A stretch of 64,000 nt of DNA from Dichetophora obliterata (GCA_963920525.1 OY986437.1:99543223-99607222); one strand, 5' to 3'; shown: positions 22,807-34,200, numbered from the stretch's first letter. The notes: generated from the letters alone by a model not told the origin. Made by a program: numbers and translations.

Positions 22807-23618
22807 TATATATGTTTTTTTATTTAAGTAATTTTTGGTGATTCCCACTCCCTAGGTATATACCGACTCCCCAGGTATATACAGTGCTGTGCATATGCTA
22901 AGCAACTCGCACCAAGTTTCAATAAACTGACTATTTACTCTGGAAAAAAATAGTGAAACGGTAGGTATTATAATTTTTATTTATTACTTATATAAGTACA
23001 AAAAAATATATATAATGACCAATATAACAACAACTTCTTTCTCAATTAAATACAACAACAAAACAAAATTAACTCAATTTTAAGCTGTGCATAAATTAAG
23101 CAACTGTAAAGAGAACATAGAAGCATATTCTTTTTCTCAAGTAGATAACGGCACTTTTCAATTCATTTTCCATTGCTTGTTCGCACTTCAATTATATCAA
23201 TGCAATTTAGTCGTCTAAAGGTTACAATTGTGCCAAAACTGTGAAATTAAAACATGCAGCGTGTAAAATACGATAATAGCTTTAAATCTAATGTTATTTC
23301 GTTGTACCAGGCTGGCAAAAGTCAATCTGATATTTCAAAATCATTGAAAATTAATAAATCCATGGTTTCTAGATGGATTCATAAATTTAACACTACTGGT
23401 AATGTTACAACATTAAGAAGTGGCGGGCCTCCACGCAAACTATCTTATCGTGACGATATTCAAATTAAAAAATTGATTAAAAAAAACCCATTTATTTCTT
23501 CAAAAGAAATACTTAAAACTCTTAATTTGAATGTTGATTCAAGTACAATACGAAGACATGCAATCAAACTTGGATTAAAAAGTTATAAAGCCTGTAGTAA
23601 ACCAATGTTGACAAAGAA

Positions 23619-23698
23619 GTATGTACATGAAGAAACGGTTTGTTATTTTTAAGTTGCTAATAGAACAACAACAACAACATTGTTTTTCTAATTTTTAG
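23619..23698 (+). other. Probable transposase intron
   Basis: Donor GTATGT and acceptor CTAATTTTTAG; removal restores the Tc1 reading frame from MLTKK to LEFAKKYIDW. Small introns are known in Minos, a fly Tc1-family element. Confidence 0.6.
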
Positions 23699-23847
23699 TC
23701 TTGAATTCGCAAAAAAATATATTGATTGGAGTGTTGAGAAATGGAATACGGTTCTATTCTAAAATAAAAGTGGTTTTGAGGTTAAAGTCAACCTTTTTAA
23801 TTCAGACGACATGTGCACAGTAAGACATCAGAAGGGTAACAGACTAA

Positions 23848-24384
23848 CAGCCCTATTCTGGCAGCTTAACTAAGCTCACCACATTAACAAAATAGTTAAT
23901 ATTAACAATTTGTTAAGGTTTCGTATTCTGCTGCAAATTTAAAAGCTCTTTTATTTACAATTTTGTTAATAACAAAAAGAGTCTTAACAACGAATGAAAT
24001 GTATGTGCTTAGATAGAAAATTGTTGTGAAAATAATAAAAAAATACAAATTATAATATAATATTGAGTTTAAATACATTAAACTGAAAAATGGAAGAATT
24101 TTTTACTTATTTTAAGTGTTGATAATGAAATCTTTCAGTAGCCGTGGCAAATTTTTCAAGCGCTTGCAAAGTCACAAGCTGCACTCGAAGCATCTGTTTA
24201 TATAGCGCATCTCTTCTTTCAATAGGCATATCGATTTTCACCATGCATGGTGAACTTTAAAAGCTTTTTAAGCTTTTATGTTGTTAATGATTTTTAAGAA
24301 TACCAACATTTACATAACATAACAAGCAGCTTAACAAGAGCTCCTTAACTTTTTCTTGTTAAGCTAACAACCAGAATAGGGCTG
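23848..24384. mobile_element. PIF/Harbinger-type MITE with TAA duplication, inside a transposase gene
   Basis: Inverted ends CAGCCCTATTCTGG are perfect over 14 bp and continue imperfectly through GCTTAAC. The flanking TAA is duplicated (23845-23847 and 24385-24387), the TWA target of PIF/Harbinger. Excising it with one TAA rejoins the Tc1 transposase frame exactly (RL to SPRYCKQ), which proves the insertion. It carries a small minus-strand coding relic (24107-24244). Confidence 0.92.
24107..24244 (-). CDS. Short ORF in the Harbinger-type MITE, possibly from its accessory gene
   Basis: A 45-codon frame starts MVKIDMPIERRDALYKQML and ends with LEKFATATERFHYQHLK. It is helical, charged, and richer in G+C than the MITE around it. 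PIF/Harbinger elements encode a second, Myb/SANT-like DNA-binding protein, and helical tails like this are common in insect MADF/Myb-type proteins. A C-terminal remnant of that gene is a reasonable inference but not proven. Confidence 0.4.
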   Translation of the reverse strand: MVKIDMPIERRDALYKQMLRVQLVTLQALEKFATATERFHYQHLK

Positions 24385-25827
24385 TAAGTCCACGTTATTG
24401 TAAGCAGACTGTGAAACATGGTGGAGGTAATGTCATGGTGTGGACATGCTTCTCCGGAAACCGGCTTGGTCCTGTTCATCAAATTGTGGATAAAATGGAC
24501 CGTTTTATGTATAGGGACATTTTAGAAACAAAAATGCTTCCTTATGCAGGATGGCATATGCCACTTCGTTGGGTGTTTCAGCAGGAAAATGATCCGAAAC
24601 ACACATCGAAGTTGGTTAAAGATTGGTTCAATGCGAATAGGATTCAAGTGCTTGATTGGCCGGCACAATCACCCGACTTGAATCCGATCGAGAACTTGTT
24701 TGCTATTGTAAAACGGCGAATGGGGTCGTATCGATATACGAACAAAAAGGCCTTGTTCAAGGGATTTAAAATGGAGTGGAAAAGCATCCCAAAAGTTATT
24801 TTAAAAAATGTAATTGCCTCAATGCCAAAAAGATGTGCTGCAGTCATAAAAAATGCAGGTTAATATACAAAATATTGAAAAGTTGCCTAAGTTATGCACA
24901 GCTTAAAATTGAGTTAATTTTGTTTTGTTGTTGTATTTAATTGAGTAAGAAGTTGTTGTTATTTTGGTCATTATATATTTTTTTGTACTCATATAAGTAA
25001 TAAATAAAAATTATAATACTTACCGTTTGACTACTTTTTTCCAGAGTAAAAGTCAGTTTATTGAAACTTGGTGCGAGTTCCTTAGCATATGCACAGCACT
25101 GTACCTATATATTTCTTTTTCCAAAGCAACGCTCGATGGTTTGTCTATATGTCTGTCTGTCTGTGTATATTGTACGTGCTTAAGCAGTACTGGATTTAGG
25201 CCTAGTCCCGTGAAGCCCCTGAGGGCAGCAACATTTTAAAGGCGGCAAAAGTTTTGAGCTCTGAAAAATTTGGAGGAAAACAAAAAGTTAGTAAAGAAAT
25301 TAATTTGGTTACAACAGATTTAACAGGGCGGCACAATAGTTTCATAGATAGTTTATAAAGAAACTCAAAATAAATCAATAAATTAGTTTGACGAGCTCTG
25401 TAAATGTTTGGGCGGCCAAACTATGAGCGACAAATGTTTATGAAAAACTAACTAGCAGAAACTTCTTTCACATGTAATAAGTAAGATATTGCAGAAAACT
25501 CGTGCAATCGATTACTATTTGGGTAACAGAAAGTATTACTTTAACATGGGCATGTCATTGGCGGTAATTAAAAAAATTAATACATCACGTAATGCATATT
25601 TGATAGCTTTTCTCTTTCTGACTTAAGGTATTATCAAGGGCGTAGGTAGAAAGAAAAGACCTTGATCCGTGATTTTTGAAGCGAAGCTTTTTACGCTTCG
25701 TTTGTGGTTTGCTTGAGTGAAATCTCAAAAACGACACTTTTTTCCTTACACCTTTTTCTTAGAATTGTTGTTGTTTTTTGCTTGCGTCAATTACAACAAG
25801 AGAATATAAAATTAAAAAAATTTCTAT

Positions 25828-25895
25828 GACAGTAATGAGAATCGATCCCGCACCACTTCGATTGATAGTCCAGCACGTTACAATCTAATCGAAAC
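25828..25895 (-). tRNA. tRNA-like relic
   Basis: The minus strand reads TTCGATTAGATTGTAACGTGC (A-box-like region), then a short arm, then GCGGGATCGATTCTC (B-box-like). It aligns loosely with the better-preserved sequence at 46380-46450. Stems are poor, so this is a pseudogene or a tRNA-derived SINE head rather than a working tRNA. Confidence 0.35.
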
Positions 25896-26063
25896 ACATT
25901 CATTAAGACGATTGGTTCATTCAATATTAAGTATTAACTGAAGCTATGTTGCAGTATATGACAAGAATATATTAAAAGGTTTGTGCATTAGCTATCCTAC
26001 ATATTATATTGTGAATGCGTGGATCTATAATGCAGCAGATCACAATAATCGATCAAAAGCATT

Positions 26064-26251
26064 GGGTCTGTTCGGAAATGCATCACGATTGAATGCGTGA
26101 AATTTTTTGGTTCGAATGATGACTTACGCTTGATATAAAATTACATTTTGGAATGTTTGACGTATGCAGTTCTGCAAAATGAGCCTTTTTCGAACATTTT
26201 GTTTATGCTAAAAAGTAGTTTGCGCATCATGATGCATTTCCGAACAGACCC
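26064..26251. mobile_element. 188-bp MITE with GGGTCTGTTCGGAAATGCAT ends
   Basis: Terminal inverted repeats of at least 22 bp start GGGTCTGTTCGGAAATGCAT and are flanked by ATT on both sides. The GGG start and short target duplication suggest the PIF/Harbinger group, though ATT does not fit the strict TWA rule. Non-coding. Confidence 0.88.
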
Positions 26252-26339
26252 ATTGTACATTAGCTATCCAAACAACAAAAGTAGCAATGTTCCATTGAAC
26301 GGGTTGAAAATAATCACAAGATGCCAGTTGTTTTAAGTG

Positions 26340-27808
26340 TAGATTTTAATTGCGAATTCAGATATAAATGTTCATAGCGCTCGAAAATTTAAGGTATTTT
26401 TAGGATTTTTTTAAAAAGTTAAAACATTAAACAACGCTATTTAAGCTTTTAAGGTATATTTTAACACTCATTCATCATAAAAAAATTTTTTTTAATTTAA
26501 AAAATTGTTGATCTTGTTCAAAACGGCGCTCAATGAGACACTCACTAGGAAAAGGGGCATGGGCGGTGTTGTAGATTTTGACTTTTCTATGTATCTGAAA
26601 AATAAAAGCCAATAATATTATTGATCACTATGAGTGCAGCTATGGCAGGCACTAGAAAAAGAATATTAAACATTTACAGAACGACGCGCTTTTGAAAATT
26701 AAGTTCCTAAAACAGCTTGTTTTCTACCAGTTCTTAAGTGTAAAATATACGATGTTTTTTAAATAAAGTAATGATTCTAGTTTCTTGCATCTTCAAATTT
26801 CAAATGATTTGGCTGAATAGATTTTGTTTTATCTAAAACACCACACAGTGCGCTTTTTTTAATTTTAGGATGTGGGTTTTTTTAGCTTTATAAAAATATA
26901 TTTTTATTGGTCAGTGGTATTAGAAACTTGATGTATTGAATGTATTGAAACTTTTTTAACAAAAATAAGCTCAATAAAACCCAAAATATAAAGTCAAGTT
27001 TAAAATCGTTGAAATATAACTGTTAATTTTTTAAGGAATGAAAATTTAAGTAAAATTTAGTAGTAAATATCTAGCTAATTAAGCATTACTATGGTCGAAG
27101 GCTATACCTATCATAAAATATCGTACTTCTACCTTCTGTCTCTGTAAAAATCTGCTGCTTCTAGCTGCTATTAGGAAAAAACTCTTCATTTGAAAAAAGT
27201 CTTAAAAATCAAATTTTGCCCCAAAATGCACTGATTTCCAAGACAATTTGTAGGTACTCTTAAATTTAAAGATAAATAAAATAGAATTTATAATTTAAGA
27301 CAAGTTGTGACCTTATTTTGGATAAACAACCATTTTTTAAAAAAATTTTTAATTTCGTTAATTTTGTAATATTGTTTTATACGAGATTTATCTAAAAGTT
27401 ATTCGGTTTGAAATATTTTTAGCATGACGTTTAAGTGAAGTGAAATAAACTAAACTTACTCTTTAAAAACATTAATAAGCAATTTTATGCGGTTTTTTTT
27501 TACTAAAAAAATATGGTTTTTATGGGAGGTAAGCGATGTAGTTTACCTAAAATTCGAATTTTGTGCTGTTACTTAATTTAGACTAAAACTCATTTGTACA
27601 AAATGTCATGGCCCTAGCTTTTATCCGAAAAAAAGTTTCAAGATAAATGAGTATAAAGAGAATGAATCTAGACGAAACACTGTGGCTGGACACCTACTAA
27701 AATGGCTGCAGAAGTGAAAATAACGTTAGAAAGACTTTACTTTTGAAATATAAAAAAAAAATCAATTGCATACAAATTCTAGGCCCTAAACAATACCGAT
27801 TTGATATA
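26340..27808. other. AT-rich DNA, no gene seen
   Basis: Only AT-rich non-coding sequence with scattered poly-A/T tracts. No boundary or motif I can support. Confidence 0.45.
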
Positions 27809-29418
27809 CAGTGACACATATTCGTATAAACGCACTCTTAATTTTAAATTTGCTACCTTCTCTCTCTTTTATTAATGCATTATTCAAAACAAATTCAAAC
27901 TCATATTGTTCACTAAACTAACGGAAATTTGTACTGAGTGCAAAAAGCTGTTTTCGTTGTTGTTGTTTTATATAAATCAGTTCAGTTTAAATATTTTACT
28001 AAAAACAAGTACACATTCCTTTAAACGCACCTGAATAAGGAGGTCGAAAATATATTAGTGGTTTAAAGAAATAAGTATTTGCTTGTATTTAATTAACAAT
28101 TGGTAAGTTTTGTTTAATTTAAATGTAAAAATATTTTCTTAATGATATTTTTTTAAGATTTTATCAAAATGCCAAAGGGAAAATACCTCAATGACACAGA
28201 AAAAGTCCAAATCAACCTGTAACATAAAGAGGGTTATTCAAATAGGGAAATTGGGCGGAGACTAGGAAGATCAGAAGCTGTCGTCCGCTCTTTTTTAAAA
28301 AACGGTGTTAATTATGGAGTAAAAAAATCCACGAAAGGCAATCGAAAACTGAGTATTCGCCAATTTAATCAAATTAGGAAGGAAGCCACCACAAGTTTTT
28401 TGAACTCAACTCAAATAAAAGAAAAATTAGATATTCCAGTGACAACGAGGCACATTGCACACATTTTACGTAACTCAGATAACGTTAAATGGAAAAAACC
28501 GGTCACCAAGCCTGTGTTGAAGCCGCATAACAAAAAGGCGCGCTTAGACTTCGCCCAAAAACACATGCAATGGTCAACTGAGTGGGACAATGTTGTGTTT
28601 TCCGACGAAAAAAAATTTAACTTAGATGGCCCAGACTCTTACAGCTGTTATTGGCATGATTTGCGAAACAATGACGTACGTATGTCAAAAAGAAACTTTG
28701 GTGGTGGCAGCGTTATGGTGTGGGCGGCATTTTCATCTATAGGTAAAGCAAATATCTGCTTTGTGCCGCCCAAAATGAATTCTAAAAAATACACGGAATT
28801 GTTGGATGATGCTCTCATTTCATTTTTGGATGATAAAATGGATGAAGACAGTATTTTTCAACAGGATAATGCTGCCATTCACGTTTCTAAAGAGGCATTA
28901 AAGTGGTTTGAAGAGCACAACATCCCACTTATGAAATGGCCTGCATGCAGTCCCGATTTGAATCCGGTGCAGAATCTTTGGGGATGCATATCACGCAAAA
29001 TCTATGGACAAAAATCCCAAGGACACCTTTACAAAACCGTGCTAGAGCTCAAGTTGGCCATTAAGGAAGCTTGGGAAGATTTAGATCGTCAGTTGCTGGA
29101 CAATTTAGTGAAGTCGATGCCGACTCGTATATTTGAAGTTATAAATAAAAATGGTGGACCAATTAATTATTGAAAATTAAATAAATACCCATTCCTATTG
29201 AAAATTAAGTTGATGCGTTTGTTTTAAGTAAAATATTTAAACTGAAATGATTTATATAAAACAACAACAACGAAAACAGGTTTTTGCACTCAGTACAAAT
29301 TTCCGTTAGTTTAGTAAACAATATGAGTTGGAATTTGTTTTGAGTAATGCATTAATAAAAGAGAGAGAAGGTAGCAAATTTAAAATTAAGAGTGCGTTTA
29401 TACGAATATGTGTCACTG
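27809..29418 (+). mobile_element. Tc1-like transposon with ~200-bp inverted repeats and TA duplication
   Basis: The ends read CAGTGACACATATTCG, flanked by TA (27807-27808 and 29419-29420). Inverted repeats extend to about 28008 and 29219. A direct repeat related to the outer ACACATATTCG...AAACGCAC recurs at the inner edge of the left arm (28011-28030), hinting at IR/DR structure; the right inner copy is weak. It contains a nearly intact transposase gene. Confidence 0.93.
28169..29173 (+). pseudogene. Tc1-family transposase, one premature stop and E-to-Q active-site change
   Basis: A 334-codon frame from MPKGKYLNDTEKVQINL, close to the usual Tc1 length of about 340. Its helix-turn-helix region includes GYSNREIGRRLGRSEAVVRS. 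A TAA at 28220-28222 (codon 18) is the only stop. The catalytic core shows VFSDEKKFNLDG (first D) and FQQDNAAIHVSK (second D). Thirty-four residues later comes DLNPVQN, where the catalytic glutamate is glutamine (CAG for GAG). Even without the stop the enzyme should be dead. No intron-like gap is seen, unlike the two other Tc1 relics in this window. Confidence 0.93.
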
Positions 29419-29948
29419 TATAAAATTTGCGAATGATAAGCGATCCAAATATTTGCACAACACGAATAGGACAACTATTGATGTAATAGTTGCTAGAAAT
29501 ATCGATTCTAGGCATTACATCTGTTTAATATACGTTTGATATTTTAGATATTAAAACCCAATAATTTCATTAACATTTACAAAAATAATTCAAAATTAAT
29601 GTAAAATAATAATGTAAGGTAATACAATTTACATTTTATTGTTTTTAGTTAACATTATGGTGTTTAAAATTTTTAATTTAAAGTTTTTTTGTTAATTAAA
29701 CCATTAAATTATCAAACTTATGAGACTGTAAAAAAGCATCGCTTCTCTCGTGTGTCCAGCGACGCATCTGATTTTTATTTTTTCTTACAACTTTTTTTCA
29801 CTTTCTTTTTCTAATTCTTTGGAATGCCAGTTACTATTTTGTTACACTTGGAAATTTTCGGTTGTTCACTATTTATAGTAAAAACAAAAGTCCATGTAAA
29901 AACAAAAAGTTCACTATTTCGGGGGTTCGTTATATCTACATTTGACTG
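29419..29948. other. AT-rich DNA between the Tc1 element and the LINE scrap
   Basis: No gene or repeat boundary supported. Confidence 0.4.
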
Positions 29949-30318
29949 TATATTGAAATATCATATCAGAAAAGGAAATTGGACTGCGTTACATAATTTT
30001 TATTGCAATTTTAATTGGAAATTTTGGAGTGTCGCGGCTGTCATGGTTCAAGAAACTATTTTATTAGGTGTGCAGTCTTTCATTCCCAATAAGATCAGAA
30101 GAATTGAACCAAAAGATTACTCATGGTTTAATGAGACTTGCATGATTGCAGTCAGGCCCAAAGAGGAGAAGTCTTTCAAATATTCTAACAAGAATACTGA
30201 TACCAAAAGACTTCGCATCGAAACAAGGAATCGCTGTCATGAAATTTTTACACGCGAAAAGTTTCTGCTCGAAACTCGCATTCGAGAACAGGTTCTTGTC
30301 TGCCCCAAAGGGATTTAA
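29949..30318 (+). pseudogene. LINE ORF2 fragment (endonuclease-RT linker)
   Basis: The frame reads GNWTALHNFYCNFNWKFW, then IPNKIRRIEPKDYSWFNETC, then a basic helical stretch. This matches the linker between the endonuclease and reverse transcriptase of CR1/Jockey-type LINEs, where a KPWFN-like motif precedes a basic helix. Neither catalytic domain is preserved, and the ends of the fragment are not clear. Confidence 0.65.
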
Positions 30319-30747
30319 AATTTATATTAATGCTACTGAGGCCTTATATATATAAAGCTTTTATTTTATGCCGGTCAGTTCATAAAATTCTCTGCCATGC
30401 TGTAGAAATAATGCAACAATGCATCTTTAAAATAGCGCAATTATCTGAAGAAACACATGAGGCTCGTTAAAAAGACTGTAGATATTTTAATTTGACAAAT
30501 TCACGTAAAAGATCAAGATTATATACAAATAGGGTTTTCTTTAATATGCTTCCTATCAGTTCTGACCCTTAGGTTGATTCCTACCGATGTCTAATGTTCG
30601 AAAATTGCATCCGGACGTATTATTTCCTCTTGTTCCTGCTAATGCATCCGAAATATCAGCAGTGCCACAATCTCGCTTTTCTCTATTTATGATGATTCAA
30701 CTTGTGAACAATGTAGTCCGATTCCGAGAGCGATTCTATGTCATTAA

Positions 30748-31160
30748 TGGTATTCCCTTAAAAATTTACATTTCCCATTTCGTAAACATGTAAACTTCAG
30801 AGCTCTTGTTAAAGGAATGCACTTTTTGTCATTCTGTTTAATTTTCGGCGCATATGTCAATAACGGCTGATTTTATAAATTGAACAATATAAAATTTAAA
30901 CATTAATGATGCCTAGGCAAAGTGAAAATAAATAATTAATTTAATATTTAAAACAATCTGCATTTCAGCAGTTATTAATTGAGCATATAATAGAATCGTT
31001 TCAAGTTTGAAAGCAGATAGTTTAAGCAAACATGTTTACATAATTTACGCATAGAAATTGTAGCTTAAACCTTGCACAAAATGTCCCATATAAAATTTGC
31101 TTAAAATTCCCCAATTGTTTAAGAGGTTTAAGCAGTTTAAGAAGCGTTAAGGGAATACCA
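30748..31160. mobile_element. Possible ~410-bp MITE with TGGTATTCCCTTAA ends
   Basis: TGGTATTCCCTTAA at 30748 and its inverse at 31147-31160 form terminal inverted repeats. Flanks are TTAA on the left and TTAT on the right, so the duplication is imperfect. The interior repeats TTTAAGC motifs. No coding frame. Confidence 0.6.
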
Positions 31161-31650
31161 TTATTGTATTTATGTTTAAAATCCTATCCCATTCTCATTT
31201 CTTAGTTATGGGCCAAAACATATTTCACATATATCGGAGATGGTACGCCTAATTGTTCAATCCTAAAGATCACATTTTATTTATCCACCGATAATTCTAT
31301 TAGCGTTGCTATTAACGTACGTTTAAGATATATCACAAAATGTGTTTAAGTTGTATGGCAACGTTCACGTCCACTTGTGCAATCGAGCCGATATTTTTTA
31401 CTTTTTTTGGAAATTACATATTAGATGCCCACGTTTGCTTTTGTTTTCGTAGTTTATCTCATTTATAAGTTATGGTGCAACATATGTTTAAGTTGTTTGA
31501 CATTTGCAATCCTTTTTGTTGTACTTTCCTATAACTTTAACATCGAAAAGTACCAAAAAAAATCACAAAATAATATTTTCCGTCTAACTTGTGCGATGCT
31601 AATTTCGAGTCTAGGGCGCCAGAACGCCTTAATCCGCCACTGTGCTTAGG

Positions 31651-33102
31651 TGAAGTGCTTAATTTGCCACCCACTACTGCAACACACAAGAAACAATAAC
31701 AACACTAACACAACTAACAACAACATCATCATTATAACCATAACAACTTTAAGACATCAGCGTCAGCATCAACATCATATTCAGTGAGGAAAAATGTTGA
31801 GCAAACTTCGTGGGTGTTGATATGAAGCGTCCCTGAAGACGCACACAAAAGCACACATACAGCAAGAAGTGGAAACAAAAATTCGAAAAATTACGCGCTT
31901 TCTAGCTGCTTTTGATGTTCGCCCAACTTTACAAAGGGATATTTTACACATACGTTCAAATATTATCTTTCTTTCAATGAGGTTTTTTGTTATGAATTGT
32001 CCCAACCTTATTTATAGTGTAGGGTGAAATTTATGACAAAGAAAACGAAATAAAGCTTATAGATTTATTTTTATTTATGCAATGTTCTGAAAAAGTACAT
32101 CCATTTTTTACTGTAATTCACTAATTAGCTAAGAAAAAACACGGATTTATTCTTTATTCGCTTATTAAAAGGTTTTGTTTTACAAATAAATTTTAAATTT
32201 ACACACCAGATACAATAGTCGTTAAAGAGAAGCACCTTTAAAATCCTCAAAACTTTACAAAAATATGTATGTGAAAAATATTTCGGGTATTCACAATATG
32301 GTGTATTTAGACTATTATGTACTGTGTATTTACGGTGGTTTATTTTGATATTTCTAGTACACTATTCACTGACACTCAAAAAACAAAAAAGATTAAGTTA
32401 AGTGAATACCAAAATTGTTCAAATACAATGCAACAAAAAAATCCTAGTCTACTACTCGTAGCTAATTTTTTTGTATTTAAAAAAATATGATTTCTTCAAA
32501 AAAAAATAAACTTCTTAGACAACTATTTTTTTCTTGATCAGTTTCACAGCTCCATGGCACTATGAATATATGCAAATAGTTATTCCAATCAATTTAAGTT
32601 GCTATACAATTATGCATTACTATTGCAAATTTACAAAATAAAACTGTGAGTGGTGATATTGTGCAATGTTTTGAAAAAAAATCATTTTGACGCTAAAGGC
32701 ATATACAATTTTGTCGTAAAAGATATATGCAAGTCCAATTCACAGTAGCTTTTTCGATTAAACGAACATATAAAAGTAAAAACCAAACTGTTCATGTATT
32801 TCAAAAGATTGAATTAAGACTTGTTGCATTTAAAAAAAAAACAGTTACACAATATTGAATAGTTGTTGAGGATAAATGGGTGGGCGGTGGCCAAATAAAT
32901 GTTTCTTGAAGGAAAAGCCATTTGTAAAATTATTAAAACATATTAAAAAATGCAGTTCGTCACAAAAATCGAGCGTACTATTGCAGTTTTCTTAATAGAA
33001 TAAGAACAAAAAATGATGTGTCAAACTGAAACAGTTTTTGCATTAAAATGATACACACGTCATATGAAACAGTTTTAAAAAGTGCAATTTTAAGTTTTTG
33101 CT
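31651..33102. other. AT-rich DNA, no gene seen
   Basis: Starts with a CAACAA/CATCAT-rich tract (31675-31775). Beyond it, no coding frame or bounded repeat is supported. Confidence 0.45.
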
Positions 33103-33159
33103 AGGGCCGTTTAATAATTCCGTGAAATGAAATGAAATAAGGAATGATTTTTACGGCAA

Positions 33160-34200
33160 GAAAACGTTTTATTTCTCAATATAGTCTCCTTTTAGCTCGA
33201 TACACTTCGTCCAACGTTTCTCCAAATTTTTGATCTTATCTCTCTCTCTCTCTCTCTGGTGGTGAATCTCTTTCCGCCGTGCCATTTTTCAGGTTTGGAA
33301 ACGGAAAATAGTTGGAGGAGCGTAATCTGGAGAATATGCTGGATGAGGAAGCAATTCGTACTTGAATTAATGGAATTTTGCCATGGAAGCATGTGTGAAC
33401 GCGCGCATTGTCTTAATGGAAGAGCACTTTCCTCCTCGCCAAATGGGGACGTTTTTCTTTCAAAGCGTCGTTGAAACGGTCGAATTCGGCTGCATAGTAT
33501 TCGATATTGGTCGTTCTTTTCAGTGGAAGGTTATACTGTCGCCATAACCTTTCCAGCCGATAGCACCGTCTTCGCCTTCTTTGAAGCACGTTCGGTCGGT
33601 GAAGTCCACTGTTTCGATTGTTCCTTTATCTCTGGTGTATAGTGATGGATCCATATTTCGTCCACAGTTACTAATCGACGAAAAAACCCTTCCTTTCTTT
33701 GATCAACATTGCCAAACACGCCTCTGAATTAGTCACACGATCGCGTTTATGGTCGAGAGTGAGCAAACTTGGCACCCATTTTGCGGATAATTTGTTCATA
33801 TCCAAATGATTTCGCAAAATGTTCCACACCCGTTCGTTTGAGATGCCTACGGCCTCAACAATCTCGCGCACTTTGACTCTGCGATCGGCCAACACTATAT
33901 CGTGAATTTTAGTTACCATTTCTGGTGTGGTGACCTCATTTGGGCGTCCAGAACGTTCGGCATCACTTGTGCTTGTACGACTGCATCGGAATTCACTTCA
34001 CATAAACCACTTGTGAATCATTCCAATGGATGCTGCAGAGCCCCCATAATATTTATCAAGCCTTTCCTTGGTTTGGCTAATGGTTTTTTTACGCAAAAAA
34101 TAATGCTTGATGAGCACACAAAATTAACTTTTTTCCTTTTTCGCCAAAATTCACAAGATCGTCTGCTGTCAACGGCTGCCAAACACAAATTAAGCGTCGC
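33160..34200 (-). pseudogene. mariner transposase with multiple frameshifts
   Basis: Minus-strand blocks include the degraded N-terminus (34200 to 33920), then MVTKIHDIVLADRRVKVREI and VGISNERVWNILRNHLDMNK. Next come KWVPSLLTLDHKRDRV, then VTVDEIWIHHYTPE with the first catalytic aspartate, then KKAKTVLSAGKVMATV. The WVPxLL and TVDE motifs are diagnostic of mariner. The second catalytic region reads LFH-stop-DNARVHT. The region of the third aspartate reads SSNYFPFPNLK, with N where D is expected. A TC-run at 33238-33257 has grown inside the former coding region. Confidence 0.9.
33238..33257. repeat. TC microsatellite inside the mariner relic
   Basis: About ten uninterrupted TC units. Confidence 0.9.

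Larger units (their letters stand above)
23254..24863 (+). pseudogene. Tc1-like transposase, intron-containing, split by a MITE
   Basis: Exon 1 (23254-23618) encodes MQRVKYDNSFKSNVISLYQA with a paired-like helix-turn-helix and GGPPRKLSYRD. A likely 80-base intron (23619-23698) starts GTATGT and ends TTTTTAG. Using it joins MLTKK in frame to LEFAKKYIDWSVEKW. The first catalytic motif after NTVLF is destroyed by a stop and extra bases near 23757-23790. A MITE then splits the frame at 23848-24384, and coding resumes to a stop at 24863. In FQQENDPKHTSK the second catalytic aspartate is glutamate; the final glutamate (NPIEN) is present 34 residues on. The protein could not catalyse transposition. 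Confidence 0.9.
22882..25101 (+). mobile_element. Tc1-like transposon with ~224-bp IR/DR ends and TA duplication
   Basis: The ends read CAGTGCTGTGCATATGC, flanked by TA (22880-22881 and 25102-25103). Inverted repeats run 22882-23105 and 24881-25101. Each repeat carries a 22-bp direct repeat at its outer and inner edge (22886-22907 and 23084-23105; 24881-24902 and 25076-25097), all variants of GCTGTGCATA...AAGCAACT. This is the IR/DR plan known from Sleeping Beauty-type elements. It holds a broken transposase and a younger MITE (23848-24384). Confidence 0.93.
25185..31642. mobile_element. Possible 6.5-kb hAT-like element with nested insertions
   Basis: The left end reads CAGTACTGGATTTAGGC and the right end, read inward, CAGTGGCGGATTAAGGC. 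The flanking octamers TGCTTAAG (25177-25184) and TGCTTAGG (31643-31650) differ at one base, as an aged 8-bp hAT duplication would. Inside lie a MITE, a Tc1-like element, a LINE scrap and a second possible MITE, which together account for much of the length. No hAT transposase is seen, so the link between the two ends rests on the termini and octamers alone. Confidence 0.45.

Noticed and set aside
30587..30793. 68-codon frame as a host exon
   Set aside because: No splice context or motif, and its end runs into a probable MITE terminus.
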